A DNA stretch of 64,000 bases, from contig NC_045146.1 in the NCBI RefSeq assembly GCF_008831285.2, forward strand, positions 19,833,149 through 19,897,148, in the 5' to 3' direction. The notes beneath the pieces were generated by a model that saw nothing but the letters and a program-made list of their open reading frames with translations, searched no databases and was not told where the DNA came from. Origin of the DNA: Nymphaea colorata (Eukaryota; Streptophyta; Magnoliopsida; Nymphaeales; Nymphaeaceae). This document shows, in pieces, positions 48,678 through 58,200 of this stretch. The stretch's first letter is position 1. Each line of letters starts with the position of its first letter. Both the position numbers and the translations under genes were made by a program.

Positions 48678-49158
48678 AATTGGTAGAAACCAGACCATTA
48701 GGTCAGGGACAAAAACCAGACCTTTTAAACTTTTTGTTAACAATTTATTTTAAATAAAATATAAACATCTTAATATATTTATAAAAATTATTTTGATATA
48801 AAACATGTTTTGACTAGAGTTGTTTTTATAAATAATGTTGATTTTTTTATTATCAAAATGTTGATGCTATGGGAGCGATTCATTTTTTCTATACAAAAAC
48901 ACTATTAAAGCTAAAAAATTGATCAACTTAATATATGTTTTGCATCAACATATTCTTAAAATCATATCAATAAGGTTAGTTTTCTTAAAAAAAATATCTT
49001 AAATGTCATATTTAAATGGAGAGAGAAAGAGAGGATACGTGATGAATATGTTTCTGACCTGCGATGTTTTTTTTTATTTATTCTTTCTTCATCTATACTT
49101 GCAGAAGTTGAAGTTGCTATCTGCTCAAGAGCTTTCTTTGGGCGCTCTTCAATTTTAA
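11860..49158 (+). CDS. KEU: KEULE/SEC1-type Sec1/Munc18 protein, 21 exons, 658 aa
   Basis: Exons: 11860-11926, 12962-13020, 17886-17967, 19425-19503, 19907-19957, 21553-21649, 21859-21891, 22409-22537, 34527-34715, 34810-34893, 35789-35881, 35962-36038, 36879-36975, 38487-38612, 38692-38787, 41933-42046, 42423-42497, 46794-46987, 47885-47975, 48058-48147, 49105-49158. All introns are GT-AG and the frame closes at a TAA. Arabidopsis KEULE is about 666 residues, so the protein looks full length. SM proteins clasp syntaxins and drive SNARE assembly; KEULE acts with KNOLLE at the cell plate. Visible family sequence includes [11 protein letters not shown] (from residue 43), [10 protein letters not shown] (136-145), [15 protein letters not shown] (264-278), [23 protein letters not shown] (602-611) and LDDPPQF. 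The start ATG is followed by the conserved [25 protein letters not shown]1A and SEC1B cannot be told apart here. Intron 8 is about 12 kb, and most long introns hold transposons. Confidence 0.95.
12051..12266. repeat. Tandem duplication, period 111 bp, in SEC1 intron 1
   Basis: Unit 12051-12161 is followed by 12162-12266 with only about four substitutions, so the duplication is fairly recent. Each unit reads through in one frame, which produces a 68-codon open frame with a repeated protein sequence. I regard that as a by-product of the duplication. Confidence 0.92.
13021..17885 (+). other. SEC1 intron 2 (4.9 kb)
   Basis: The intron has GT at 13021 and AG at 17884-17885. It is mostly AT-rich. 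Two GC-rich islands break it: 15180-15740 and 16740-17560. Both have long overlapping open frames on opposite strands, as seen in GC-rich gene fragments carried by transposons, but neither matches a protein I know. An AT-rich stretch lies at 16560-16670. Confidence 0.8.
17968..19424 (+). other. SEC1 intron 3 (1.5 kb), nothing recognised
   Basis: GT-AG intron, T-rich, with no repeats or coding remnants that I can recognise. Confidence 0.85.
20237..20603 (-). mobile_element. TRIM-like retroelement, copy A, in SEC1 intron 5
   Basis: Two related repeats, 20237-20406 and 20457-20603, each read TGT...ACA and flank a 50-bp internal segment. The internal segment contains the reverse complement of a degenerate tRNA-Met primer site followed by ttcaacac, as in the intact copy at 44837-45304. 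The element is therefore on the minus strand. The repeats have diverged considerably and no target duplication is visible, so it is old. Confidence 0.65.
20611..21107 (-). mobile_element. TRIM-like retroelement, copy B, in SEC1 intron 5
   Basis: Two related repeats of about 200 bp (about 20611-20835 and 20913-21107) flank an internal part with tgttgaaccttgctctggta near 20889. Its reverse complement is a degenerate tRNA-Met primer site plus the family's ttcaaca motif. A second primer-site-like piece inside the left repeat (about 20731-20750) suggests rearrangement. It lies almost next to copy A in the same orientation, so the two may be parts of one multimeric array sharing an LTR. Confidence 0.6.
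23685..23742. repeat. Subterminal palindrome and hairpin of the DVR-carrying element
   Basis: Positions 23685-23710 form a perfect 26-bp palindrome centred on taaattta. Directly after it, gtcggaccc (23714-23722) and gggtccgac (23727-23735) form a 9-bp stem with a 4-base loop, lengthened by flanking A and T runs. The copy near 25971 has the same arrangement with paired changes. Confidence 0.9.
24013..24752 (+). pseudogene. DVR: Truncated divinyl chlorophyllide a 8-vinyl-reductase (DVR) fragment
   Basis: DVR is a plastid NAD(P)H-dependent reductase that converts the 8-vinyl group of divinyl chlorophyllide to ethyl in chlorophyll synthesis. A frame open from 23939 becomes clearly DVR-like at about 24013 ([14 protein letters not shown]). 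It continues through [70 protein letters not shown] and [17 protein letters not shown]. The transit peptide and the N-terminal dinucleotide-binding GXXGXXG region are absent. A one-base indel at about 24640 ends the frame; homology resumes in the next frame ([19 protein letters not shown]) to a stop at 24750-24752, short of the usual C-terminus. It cannot encode an active enzyme. It lies wholly inside the inverted-repeat element. Confidence 0.9.
25971..25992. repeat. Subterminal hairpin of the outer or related PIF-like element
   Basis: The arms gtctgacct and aggtcagac form a 9-bp stem with a 4-base loop (caac), flanked by A and T runs. The downstream stretch carries gtgaaatttcac palindromes at about 26005 and 26038. 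The design matches 23685-23742, but the stem bases differ in a paired way. Confidence 0.88.
26146..27989. other. Intron 8 segment, no gene or clear element
   Basis: The stretch is AT-rich and no terminal repeats or coding family could be recognised. The open frames at 27438-27701 and 27542-27850 lie on opposite strands of the same bases and match nothing I know. Confidence 0.5.
28013..28290 (-). repeat. 3' LTR of copia-2 (left in the window)
   Basis: This 278-bp copy follows the polypurine tract in element orientation. It contains a perfect 24-bp palindrome at 28244-28267 and an 8-bp inverted repeat, gggtaccg...cggtaccc, at 28208-28232. Confidence 0.95.
28285..32524 (-). pseudogene. copia-2 gag-pol polyprotein, broken in the reverse transcriptase
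   Basis: The frame is open from 32740, but the likely Gag start is the ATG at 32524 ([13 protein letters not shown]), because the 72 upstream residues are Arg- and Leu-rich leader. Gag, with the CCHC knuckle [14 protein letters not shown], is fused to the protease (VDSGATHHM), the zinc-binding pre-integrase region, integrase ([20 protein letters not shown]) and reverse transcriptase ([10 protein letters not shown]). The catalytic YVDD (29245-29234) is followed at once by a stop at 29227-29225. Pol resumes one frame over, by 29208, and runs to 28285 with RNase H motifs ([19 protein letters not shown]). A second, in-frame gap lies at about 29325, where about 16 residues of the usual reverse transcriptase are missing after YGLK. 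Confidence 0.92.
32788..32799 (-). other. Primer-binding site (initiator tRNA-Met), copia-2
   Basis: On the minus strand the sequence directly after the LTR is tggtatcagagc, the usual tRNA-iMet complement. Confidence 0.9.
32800..33077 (-). repeat. 5' LTR of copia-2 (right in the window)
   Basis: This 278-bp copy differs from the other LTR at two sites. One of them interrupts the 24-bp palindrome that is perfect in the left copy. Element transcription would start in this LTR and run leftward. Confidence 0.95.
33289..34526 (+). other. Remainder of intron 8: older element leader, then unassigned
   Basis: The primer site at 33289-33300 is followed by a CT-rich leader (33330-33380). AT-rich sequence without recognised genes then continues to the branch region and acceptor before 34527. 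The right limit of the older element cannot be placed. Confidence 0.5.
34894..35788 (+). other. SEC1 intron 10
   Basis: GT-AG intron. A purine-rich run at about 35325-35560 gives a spurious Phe/Ser-rich open frame on the minus strand. No element is recognised. Confidence 0.8.
36039..36878 (+). other. SEC1 intron 12, nothing recognised
   Basis: GT-AG intron of 840 bp with a T-rich body and no repeat or coding remnant that I can see. Confidence 0.85.
37483..37662. repeat. Tandem duplication, period 90 bp, in SEC1 intron 13
   Basis: Units 37483-37572 and 37573-37662 differ at one position (ttcaatagca against ttcaacagca). Because 90 is a multiple of three, the copies also give a repeated open frame, which is not a gene. 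Confidence 0.95.
37815..38345. repeat. Diverged direct duplication of about 230 bp in SEC1 intron 13
   Basis: Sequence at about 37815-38045, with gatgctgccaaga and cattttacatacttcaacat, recurs at about 38130-38345 at roughly 80-85% identity by eye. The offset is about 305 bp. It lies just downstream of the 90-bp duplication. Confidence 0.8.
38788..41932 (+). other. SEC1 intron 15 (3.1 kb)
   Basis: GT-AG intron. It contains a distinctive segment rich in cgtatcg words (40380-41075) that looks like a decayed DNA transposon. No coding exon is recognised in the rest. Confidence 0.8.
40380..41075. mobile_element. Putative decayed element rich in cgtatcg words
   Basis: Both ends of this segment carry clustered variants of cgtatcg and gatacg (about 40388-40445 and 40918-41065) around an AT-rich core. 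The arrangement resembles terminal or subterminal repeats of a DNA transposon. No exact inverted repeat or target duplication could be defined, so family and limits are open. Confidence 0.35.
43265..43441. repeat. Tandem duplication, period 89 bp, in SEC1 intron 17
   Basis: Unit 43265-43353, starting ccagaattttagatctt, is repeated at 43354-43441 with a handful of substitutions and one-base indels. Confidence 0.88.
44837..45304 (+). mobile_element. TRIM retroelement with intact target duplication
   Basis: Terminal repeats 44837-45033 (197 bp) and 45112-45304 (193 bp) both run TGT...ACA and flank only 78 bp. The internal part opens with gtagtatcaaagcagag, a degenerate tRNA-Met primer site one base after the repeat. 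The target duplication gataa is present at 44832-44836 and 45305-45309. There is no coding capacity. This is the diagnostic layout of a terminal-repeat retrotransposon in miniature, which must move using another element's proteins. No 5S rRNA-like box is present, so it is not Cassandra. Related copies lie at 20237-21107 and 57306-57751. Confidence 0.85.
46308..46582. repeat. Direct duplication, period 153 bp, in SEC1 intron 17
   Basis: The 122-bp unit 46308-46429 recurs at 46461-46582 with about nine differences, separated by 31 bp. Each unit itself contains a weak inverted arrangement (aaacactaaaagc and gcttttagta). Confidence 0.9.
46988..47884 (+). other. SEC1 intron 18
   Basis: GT-AG intron with TC/AG and CA microsatellites at about 47002-47024, 47186-47223 and 47333-47350. 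Otherwise it is AT-rich with no recognised element. Confidence 0.85.
48148..49104 (+). other. SEC1 intron 20
   Basis: GT-AG intron. An (AT)n tract runs straight into an (AG)n tract at about 48629-48677. The segment to about 49035, which ends in a second GA-rich tract, is very AT-rich. No element ends could be defined. Confidence 0.8.
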
Positions 49159-52100
49159 CACACTGATATTGATTTTATACTATTTGGCGGACTTTGATGC
49201 CCTCTCTTCTGATATGAGAAGCTCTGAGTTGCTAACTTTTCAGAATGGTGGTAAACTGGGAAGGGTATAGATACTAGAAGGCCAGAGTCAATGCTGCTTT
49301 GGGGCTACTTTACTCCAAAGGGTGCGTGAACACCCACGCAGGATACATCGCCTGTTTTCTTGTTCTAGATGAGTCATCGGGATTCAGGTACTTGAGCGGC
49401 TCAACCATTTCGTACAAGTAAAACTTGTATATGTTAAAAGTATGGTTATACCGTTTGCATAATTATTGACTTCATTTGGTGCACCAAACGTCATAAAGTC
49501 GTTGTTTCTGGTTCTGGCGATTTTCTAAGGCAAACTTTCATGTCCGTCTATTTTTCAGCCGACTGTCACGGGAGGTCTTGGATCACGTGATGCAATCTTG
49601 TTCTTGATGTTCTTGGGTGTCATTTACCAATAACGTCCTCTCGTACCGTAACAGCGAACGTTTGGTTGCGGGTGCTCTGCGTGGAGTCACACAACTGGAG
49701 AAACAGGTTGGGGCCTTCGCCAAAATTTAACTCTTATTCTGTGAAATGACTTCCCTGCCGCGCTGTTTCCACGAAGGCTGTCTGACCGGCCTTAGATAAA
49801 CCTTCTGTGATCGGCCTTCAATGGTGTAGATGTGGTTGATATACTAAGACACCTTCTGCAAAATGATGTCGGTGCACTTTTTTCAGACCTTTGCGGTGTG
49901 TGTGAAAAGATCTAGATCGAAGATGGGAAGGGTATTTTATCAGTAAACGAAAGGGAGTTTCGACTTAACTTGCAGTACCAAACGCCCCAACCAAGAAATT
50001 CTCTCACCGCAGCCACGCGTGGTGTTCTTTCGGCTCTCAGCCCCCTGAAGCATCTATCTGAATTCACAGGCTTGTCCTATCGCTAAGACTCATGCATCTC
50101 GTTACCTTTGTCGTGTTTACGCTGAAGAGGTTGTTAGAAAGTATGGATTTATAAGTTGCCATTGATTTAAATGTGCAAACAATCAATAACGGACAAAGGC
50201 GACTTGATTCTTATATGCCGGATTTAGAGAGTGTCAACCATCGACCATCAAGGTTTGGGTTGGACGCCGATTATATCTAAAACTCGAATGGTAGGGTTTG
50301 GCAAAATACTGAACGGGGCCAATGCACTGCTCTAGATATGGTAAAAACTTGCTTTGAGAAAATCTTATCTCGAGTCTTCTGAAAGTTAGGTTTACCTTTT
50401 CTATTCAAAAGCCAAAACTTTTTGGTGGCCCACAAGCTGGGAAATGGGTCGACTAGAGTCCAACAATTTTTATGCAGACTAATGGCGGATAATTTATGGA
50501 AAAAATCTATTTTTATAGTTAAATGATAAACGTATACAGAACACATTGGCTTCATTCACAGACAATACATTTGGCCACGAGAGTGTCTAAATGTTGAAAA
50601 TGTCATAAAAGAAGATGTCATAAAGCGCCATTTTTATAAGCAGATAATGCACCGATAAGTCGAAGAATCACTGGGAAAAAAACGAGCAACTTAAAAAGAG
50701 AACAATAAGTAGTCTCCCTAATCCACCAACTGGAAAATTGGCGAATCTAGCCAACCATTTTCTGCTTGATCGGTAGCTGGACATTCTGCGCCATTCTACC
50801 AAGTGGGGGATGGCAGGTATTGGACACTGGCCGATGCGTTCGGCCTTTCTCAACCGCTTGATTGCCGAAAAATGGGTGGTTGAGAAAAATGCAGACCTTC
50901 GTTTCAGTTATTGGCCGCTAAGAAAATGACTGAACTAAGCCTACACGGTCGATGATGCTGATATGGCGCCTGGTTTGAAATGGCTGGAATGTGGCTAACC
51001 TCAGTGAACGGCCTATTCACGGTTAGGGTTAACTTTGATGGAGGAACAAAGTGAACGATGGTGAGAAAGAGAGAGAGAGAAGTGAGTGGTGGTAAGCATA
51101 GCCAAAGGCGGCAAAAGATGAAGCATGGACCAACGGTGATTGAAGTAATGTTTAAAAAGTCAACTCTTTGACCCAAGTTGACCATGCTCCACTGGGCCCT
51201 CCTACCTGGGTCAATCTAAGGCAGACGAGTTCTTCCCTAAGGTGTTTTGCTGGAAGGAACAAAGACAATCAATGAAAACGAGTCCCGACGTTCCAAATGC
51301 ACAATTTCAATAGACAAAATCTAACCTATGGCCGACCCTAGATCACACTCTCTACTTGGCCCTCTAACAACGACGATTCTAGAGCCTAATTCTATCAATT
51401 CAAAACAATGAAAAGCAACAAAAACTTGCATCAAAAATAGTCCTAAACTTGCTGGAAATGAAACCTGCGTTGGTCACAAAGAAAAAAAATGAAAATTGTG
51501 CAGACTGTATTCTAAAGAGGGATGAAAAGGCATATTTACTACTACACTGGTCTCCTGACAAGCAAAGGATAGAAGAGACTTAGAGTGAGTTGCCAACGTG
51601 CAACCTGCCAGGAGGCGTCCAACCCTGTGCGCAGTTGTTCACTCCACAGCATATTGATCAGTGAGTAAGAGCAGACCAGCGGCACAGCTTGGATCATCAG
51701 TGTTCCGAACGACGGTTGCATGTTGGGACCCAGCACCGTACAGATTCTCTAGGACAGCAAGTTGAGGACAGGGATTGTTCTCGTTAGGACTGGATAGGCT
51801 GTTATCGAGGGCACAGTTAGGACCGGCGGTTGAGCCCCAAGTGAGTTGCGAGGCACCAGGTGGGCGCGGCTTCCAGGCCCTGTCAAAGGACAGTGCTGAG
51901 GGCGAGACCGGCTACTGAGGCACCAGGAAGGCACACGGTAGCAGGCGCACATTCCGCCTCCATTATGTTGAAGGCCTGGCTCCACCGCTGTGGTCGAGCA
52001 TGCTGCCGACGGCGCCAAGCGGACGGCAGTGTGTAGCCAAACGGCCGGTACAGAACTCAAGACTGCATGGACAGAGCAGTCCCTACAGTGCAGTTCGCCC

Positions 52101-55100
52101 TGGTATTTCGCGCATTGTACTCACAGGGGTCGACGAAACATGTTATCTTAGCACAATGAAATTGGTGTTAGACTAAAGAAAATGAAGACAAAAATTGGAT
52201 CTCTCAGGTACAAGGACAACCTATGTTGCTGCACTTTTTTCTATTTATACTTTATACGTGACACCTGTTCCAAATCGAGGCTTAAAATTAGCAATTGTTC
52301 ATAATTACTCAAACTATTGCAAAATTCTCAAACATTCTAGGCATCATCTATGGAGCCTTCTGTTGTAATTTCAAATAATTGAGGACATAGTATTTTGGAT
52401 CCCATGCTTACATCTAGTATAATCCAATCTAAACCCTTTTGGATGGATCTAGATCTAAATCTTCTTGAAAAATTGCTCTAATGCACAAAATTGCATATAA
52501 ATCTCCGACTTTAACTCCAAAAGCAACAAATTCGAACGATAGCTCGTTAACACTTGAAGCAACATAAACACGAGGTTTAAATGATAAAATCATGATCAAA
52601 ATGCATGGATTATAATGTAATATACGATTCAATTTATGCATAATTAGGCAGCCCAGAGATCACTCTCCCTTCAAGTACAAAGGCTAGATATGTACGTTAT
52701 ACTGCACTTTGTTTAATAGAGAAAAGTTGATGAAAATGTGGAAACATTTCTCTTCAACATAGGTAGATCTATGCTGCAGAATGGAATTATTATTTTTACA
52801 ATCCTATTGAAATGGAAATGGGAGTTTATCTGCACTTCATTTTTCTATTGGAGAGTTGCTACTACCAGACATACAAAGAGTTTTCTGTCCAAACCATGAC
52901 CTCTTGCATTACTTGGGGATTTGAACTGCCTTGGAACTCCAAGTGTAAAACTAAATAAATCTGCATCTATACCGGCTCCTATTTTGCTCTTAATTCTTCA
53001 TATTGGACTGCAAATTTGTGGACATACATGAAGTAAATCACCCTTACACATGAAGCAGCAAGAAAGAGCCTACTAGCCATGTTGAGTGTAAATTTGATAT
53101 GTTTTTTGCTAATTAGGCATGCATAGACACATTTATAAAATGTCAAATTAATTTTGGTCTTCTCTAGACTAGTTTTCATCTTCAATCCCATTATTTTGCA
53201 ACTTTAATAATCCAATAGCAACCAATGAGTAAGAGTTGCTTCAGTTTCCACAATTGTGGCTTCAGTTTCCACAATTGTTGGTGCTTAAATCCAGCTAATC
53301 GCAGAAGGCTGGAACATTAGGACTGAGAAACTTTGCAATTAATCATTGGGGTACTCTATGAAATTAGATCGAGTGGAGGACAATATTATTTGGTGGCTCA
53401 AATTTGAAGGGGCAACATGGTTAAGAAAAACATACCTTGGGGAGGAAATTAGTAGAACTTGTGGCTAAAGTTGAATAAGGAAGGATTCAAGGGAAACATT
53501 ACATCGAGCTCTTTGGATGATGGGAGTTACTGTGAACAAAGAAGAAACCGCATTTATTGTATTATAGTTGGGTTAGGAGATTCTAAACGCATTTCTATTG
53601 TTGGTAGAGATTATGCAAGCCACTTGCTTGCGAAAGGACGTCGTATCTCCTCGTCGGTAATTGCAGTTCGTAAGTACCACCCATCCAAAACGAACTTATT
53701 AAATCCCTATACTGCGGGTTCTAAAGAATTAGATATTGCTGAAGTAAATGAAAAGAAAAAAAAAAAGGACCTCAATAGTTCCTCATCCCTAGAATCGAAA
53801 ATGAACGAAATAAAAGGATGAAACAATTCACGATCATTTTCCAGGTATAAACAAAACCATTATCAATCATTGAGAAATTATATAAATTTTACTAGCTAGG
53901 CTCCATGATTGAGAAACTACAATCATCACTAATTGAGGATCTATGGCATTTTCAAAAGTAATAATCCATGATTGAAAATCTCAAGGCAAAACAAATGGAG
54001 GCAACAGTATCTCTTAAATACCTACGGGATTGCAATGCATTAATAAGTGGCAAGGCAGTCCACTTCAAAGGGGAGGTTCTGATGCAAACTTTGTGAATGG
54101 TGAGGACACAAGTCACACAAGGGAAGGCAGTTAATCTTTTAGGGACGGTGGAGATGAACCAGTCACTCTGAAAAAGGAAGAACAGTATCTCTTTAAATAT
54201 TTTTCTATCATAAAAAGGAAGGAAGATGACTTAGCTTAGCGTATGTATCGAGCTGTCAAACAAAGCTAGAGAGTCTCTCCCAAACTCAGGCTTCCACACC
54301 ACGAAGGTGCCGCCGCTTTCCTCGTTACAGGATCATCTCCTCTGTAATCTAACTTGTCTTTGACGGCCAAATGGTAAGTCTTCGTGAAAAAGGGCGTCGG
54401 GTGCTGACCTCTTCGCCTCCCCCACCACCATCGGCCCTTATCATTCTCCAGTAGATGGTCGATCTCGTCGTCGACTCTCGCCGGACGGCGACAGCGTGTT
54501 TTTAAAGAAAAGTCCAGTGGGCAAATTTGTCATTTGAATGAATAACGAAGGGCAGCTGTTCGAGAAACGAAAGTTCACCGCCTGTTTGATGTTTCTTAAA
54601 TTATAAGTGTTTATTTGTTATTCGCTCATTAGATGACAGGTCGTTTGTAAATTCTTATTGGCAAACTCACTAAAAAACACAGCTAACTTTTCAATACATG
54701 CTTTATGAAAAGGCGGTTGATTATTTTTCTTTCTAAGATTGTGCATGTTTTTTCTTATTTAACCAGAGTTCTCGGCGCTTAAAATTTCAAGTTCGATGTC
54801 TGAATTGTCAATTGATAATACGGCAATGGGTTTCTTGCTAACCTATAAGATGCAGGGACGAATTTGGTGGGGGAAAAAACAACCTGTTTTGTTGTATTCC
54901 TATTAAGAACATTTTCAAACAATTTTCCTCAGATCCAATTGCTTGACTTTCCTCGCCCTTCGCCCACAAGATCCCCCTCCCCATTCTGCTCCTCTTCTCT
55001 TGCGAGCTTCAGTCTCTCTCCAGAATAGGTTGTGACGACACTCCTTTCTCGTCTCCCAAAAGAGGAGGAAATGAAACCCTTCTCCATTTGGGGTAAACGG

Positions 55101-55236
55101 CGGTCATCTGTGCATTCCAGCAATCTCCTCGCTTTCCCAATCCTCCATTTCTGCAGATGCTAGCTGTCCCTTTTTGAAAAAGAAAGAGGAGGGTGGGAGG
55201 ACTAATCATTCTCGTTCATCCCTTCTCCTCCCCATC
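49159..55236. other. Intergenic region between SEC1 and the DHHC gene
   Basis: The first few hundred bases are presumably SEC1 3' UTR. Beyond that no exon chain could be joined. GC-rich open frames at about 51540-52060 match nothing I know. An unassigned open frame lies at 53459-53821. A 5'-UTR-like stretch ending in ATG plus a splice donor lies at about 54280-54370. The last few hundred bases, GC-richer, should be promoter and 5' UTR of the gene at 55237. Confidence 0.5.
53459..53821 (+). other. Unassigned 120-codon open frame
   Basis: The frame encodes a basic protein with IYCIIVGLGDSKRISIVG near residue 33 and a Lys-rich tail (KKKKK near residue 101). Its composition is unlike the surrounding spacer and has an organellar feel, but I could not match it to any plastid or mitochondrial gene. 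It has no evident splice context and may be a fragment of something larger. I assign no function. Confidence 0.25.
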
Positions 55237-58200
55237 ATGTACAGATCGGGCGCGGTGATGGCGTGGAACGTTTTTAGATTCTGCACGGCTCTCAGAGGCC
55301 TGGGCTCTATCATGATTCTTCTAGTTCTTGGCGTCGTCGGTGTTACATACTATGCGGTCGTCATCACCAACTATGGCCCTGCCTTGTATCACGGCGGTCT
55401 CGAATCCCTACTCGCTCTCCTGATCCTGCTATTCTTCCACGTTCTGGTACGTCACACGCTATTTTGCTCCTTTTAGTGCTTATATGGGGAACGCCTGGCG
55501 CCTACAAAATGTTGTATTTCCTTGCCCACCTTTTGGGTGAAATGAAGGGAGGAAAAATTCGTTCACGTTGTTTCTGTAACTGCGACTAGGTTTCCTCTTG
55601 TAGGGAACTTATGATTAAGAAGCGAGGACACAGGCAGCCCTGGCGACCAGGTCACAAATGTTTGAGAATCAGATGCCTAAAGGGTTCACTGTGGCAGGGA
55701 AACCATTTTCATTCGCACTGGCAATTTCATAGATATGTTTAAGACATTATCTGTTTTACTTGCATTAGATGAATACAAAAAATTGCTCTAAACTAATGTA
55801 ACAGTATGACTCAAAGTATCCTGCGCATACATTCTGGCGAATCAACCTTGCCACCTAACTTGATTTTGGCATGATGCAGGACGCAAGGTAGTAATGGAAC
55901 TCGAGTATATATTTTTTAGAATCTTAGACGTGAGACTATTTCCAAGCCATTCTTGTACTTGGGATGTAATAACTACGGTTCTGTAGGGTTTGATCGGTGG
56001 AATGCGGTTGTTCCTTCTGCACTTTGAGCATTTACCTTTGGAGCAGTCCTCTACTTTGGTAACTCTAGTAAATGACTTTGAACCTAGTCATTGTTTGCCT
56101 AGTCTTAAAGTGTATAATCTTTGCCTGGTTGGTCTGCCACTCTGCCTTAATGTTTCTTGGAAGGGAAGTACCGGATTCTATGAATGAAAGTAAACATCCG
56201 TCAAACCTGTGATGCTCATTTTCATGGGCAAACTTGATCATCGTAACGGGTATTTTTTAATAGGCAAGCTAGGTTAGGCAGGCATCCTACCAAATTGGGC
56301 GAATAAAATATGCACCCAGGGTACTGAGTGGTTCAGTTTCTTTATTTTGAAGGGCTTGAGTTTGAATCTCTAGACAGGTTAAAATCTTCATAGCAAATTG
56401 CATTTGACAGCATATATGTCTAGGAATGCATGTAGGTCCTAACATCCACAAATATGTGCTTCATGAAATGCAGGAAGCCCATGTTTTGGACTGACACAGA
56501 CACCATCTATACTTTCAGAACTTAGAAATTAAAATATTATGTTGAAGATGTGTACATCAGAACATTATCTATTTTGTGTTAGATACAGGCGTAGCCGGTT
56601 GCTTAGGCTAGTTGGTTCCAGCCAACCTGCTACTTGAAGTATGCCTATGTTTATCTGCACACTCAATAGCTCTAGCTTTTTTATTTGACAACAAAAATTC
56701 TCCTTTTTTCTCTTATTATTTTTTTCTTTTTTCTGCAACAATTTTTTTCTGTTTTCGTGCACTTTTCTTTTCACTTCTTTGTTCTTGCATGTGATTGTGT
56801 ACTAAAAATATATGTGTGCATGCACAGTTATAGAGATTGTTATAATTATAATTGCAAGTTGTATACTATTATAATTTGTATATTTTGTCTGTTATTTTAG
56901 CTTTTGAACTGTACATTGCATATATATGTGTTATCTTCTTAGTATTTTTCTGTTTTATTAAAATTATAATAGAAGACAGTTTTACAGTGAGCAAGGTAAA
57001 CATAAAAGATGTGATTATAAAATACTTTTATTCCCTTCTTTTTTCTAATTGAATTATTAATTTGGTTCTTGTTTTAAGACTTTAGTTTTAGAAATTTAGA
57101 ATCAGAGACCTGGCCATTGGCATTTGAAAACACCGAAATAGTATTTGGACAGATAGAATCCACCCAGTTAAATAAATATGTGAAAAAAAATGCATTTGAT
57201 GAGGAGAAATAGACTCAATTTTGGTCTTCCTCATAAACAAATCGGAAATAGATTCCTAGCAAAACCTATGGATCGAATCACTCTTTTTGTGGTATACCAC
57301 CTCATTGTGAAAAGTTTACTCATGTATTGAAATTTGTTGAAAAATCTTCAAGGGCCTATAAACAAGTTGACTAAATGATTAGTTGTCCTGGTTCTTAGCC
57401 TTTTTGGATTGAAACAAAAGACGGTAAGGGGTGGTTTGAACTTCTAGTTGTGGGAGCGAGCTGGGTTTGTTGCAGTTGGAATCACAGCGAAGTTCAACAC
57501 TTGGACTTGGAGTGTCACATGCAAGAATGTATTTGCTTTAAGGGGGTTGAATTGTAACACTCCAATATGAAAAGTCTAGTTTCACTTCAAAGATTCTTGA
57601 AAATCTTCAAGGGCTTATGGGAGGGTTGGTTAAGTGATTGTTGAACTAGTTCCTAGCCTTTTTGTTACTGGAACTTAAACCATTAGGGGGCGGGTTGCAA
57701 TCTACAAAACTAGGAACCCAAATCCAGTGTGGGGTGGGTTGGGTTATGACATGTAGTTCAAAGGTTAAATCATTTAGCGAAGCTACCAAAGTGAAAATTT
57801 TTGGCATCACAAAAAAGTCAATCGATCCTATGTCAAAGTCAATAAAGATTTACGCTACAAGTGCAAGGTGTATCCATTGCATCCGAGTTTGTCCTGCTGA
57901 CTTAGACATAATATGTTGAGAAGGTAAACAAAGCACTTTTGCACCAAGAACAAATAACTGATGTGAATCTGCTTGTCCAATAGATTTCAAGTGTAGAAGT
58001 TCATTTTTGGCATGAAACCGCCCATATGTGTGTGTGTGTGTCTCTGTTGTCAAAAATTCAATAGATCATCTCACAGTTCATTGTAATGCATTTGTAAGTT
58101 TTTATGTTGATTCAAAATCAATAACTTACAATTTCTATAATCTATTGGCAAATGAATGACGAGTGTCTATCATGCCATATTCACAGAAAAAAAATTATGC

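Noticed and set aside
51540-52060. GC-rich open frames between SEC1 and the DHHC gene
   Set aside because: Peptides look random (Pro/Ser/Cys/Arg-rich), both strands are open, and no family or splice context is recognisable.
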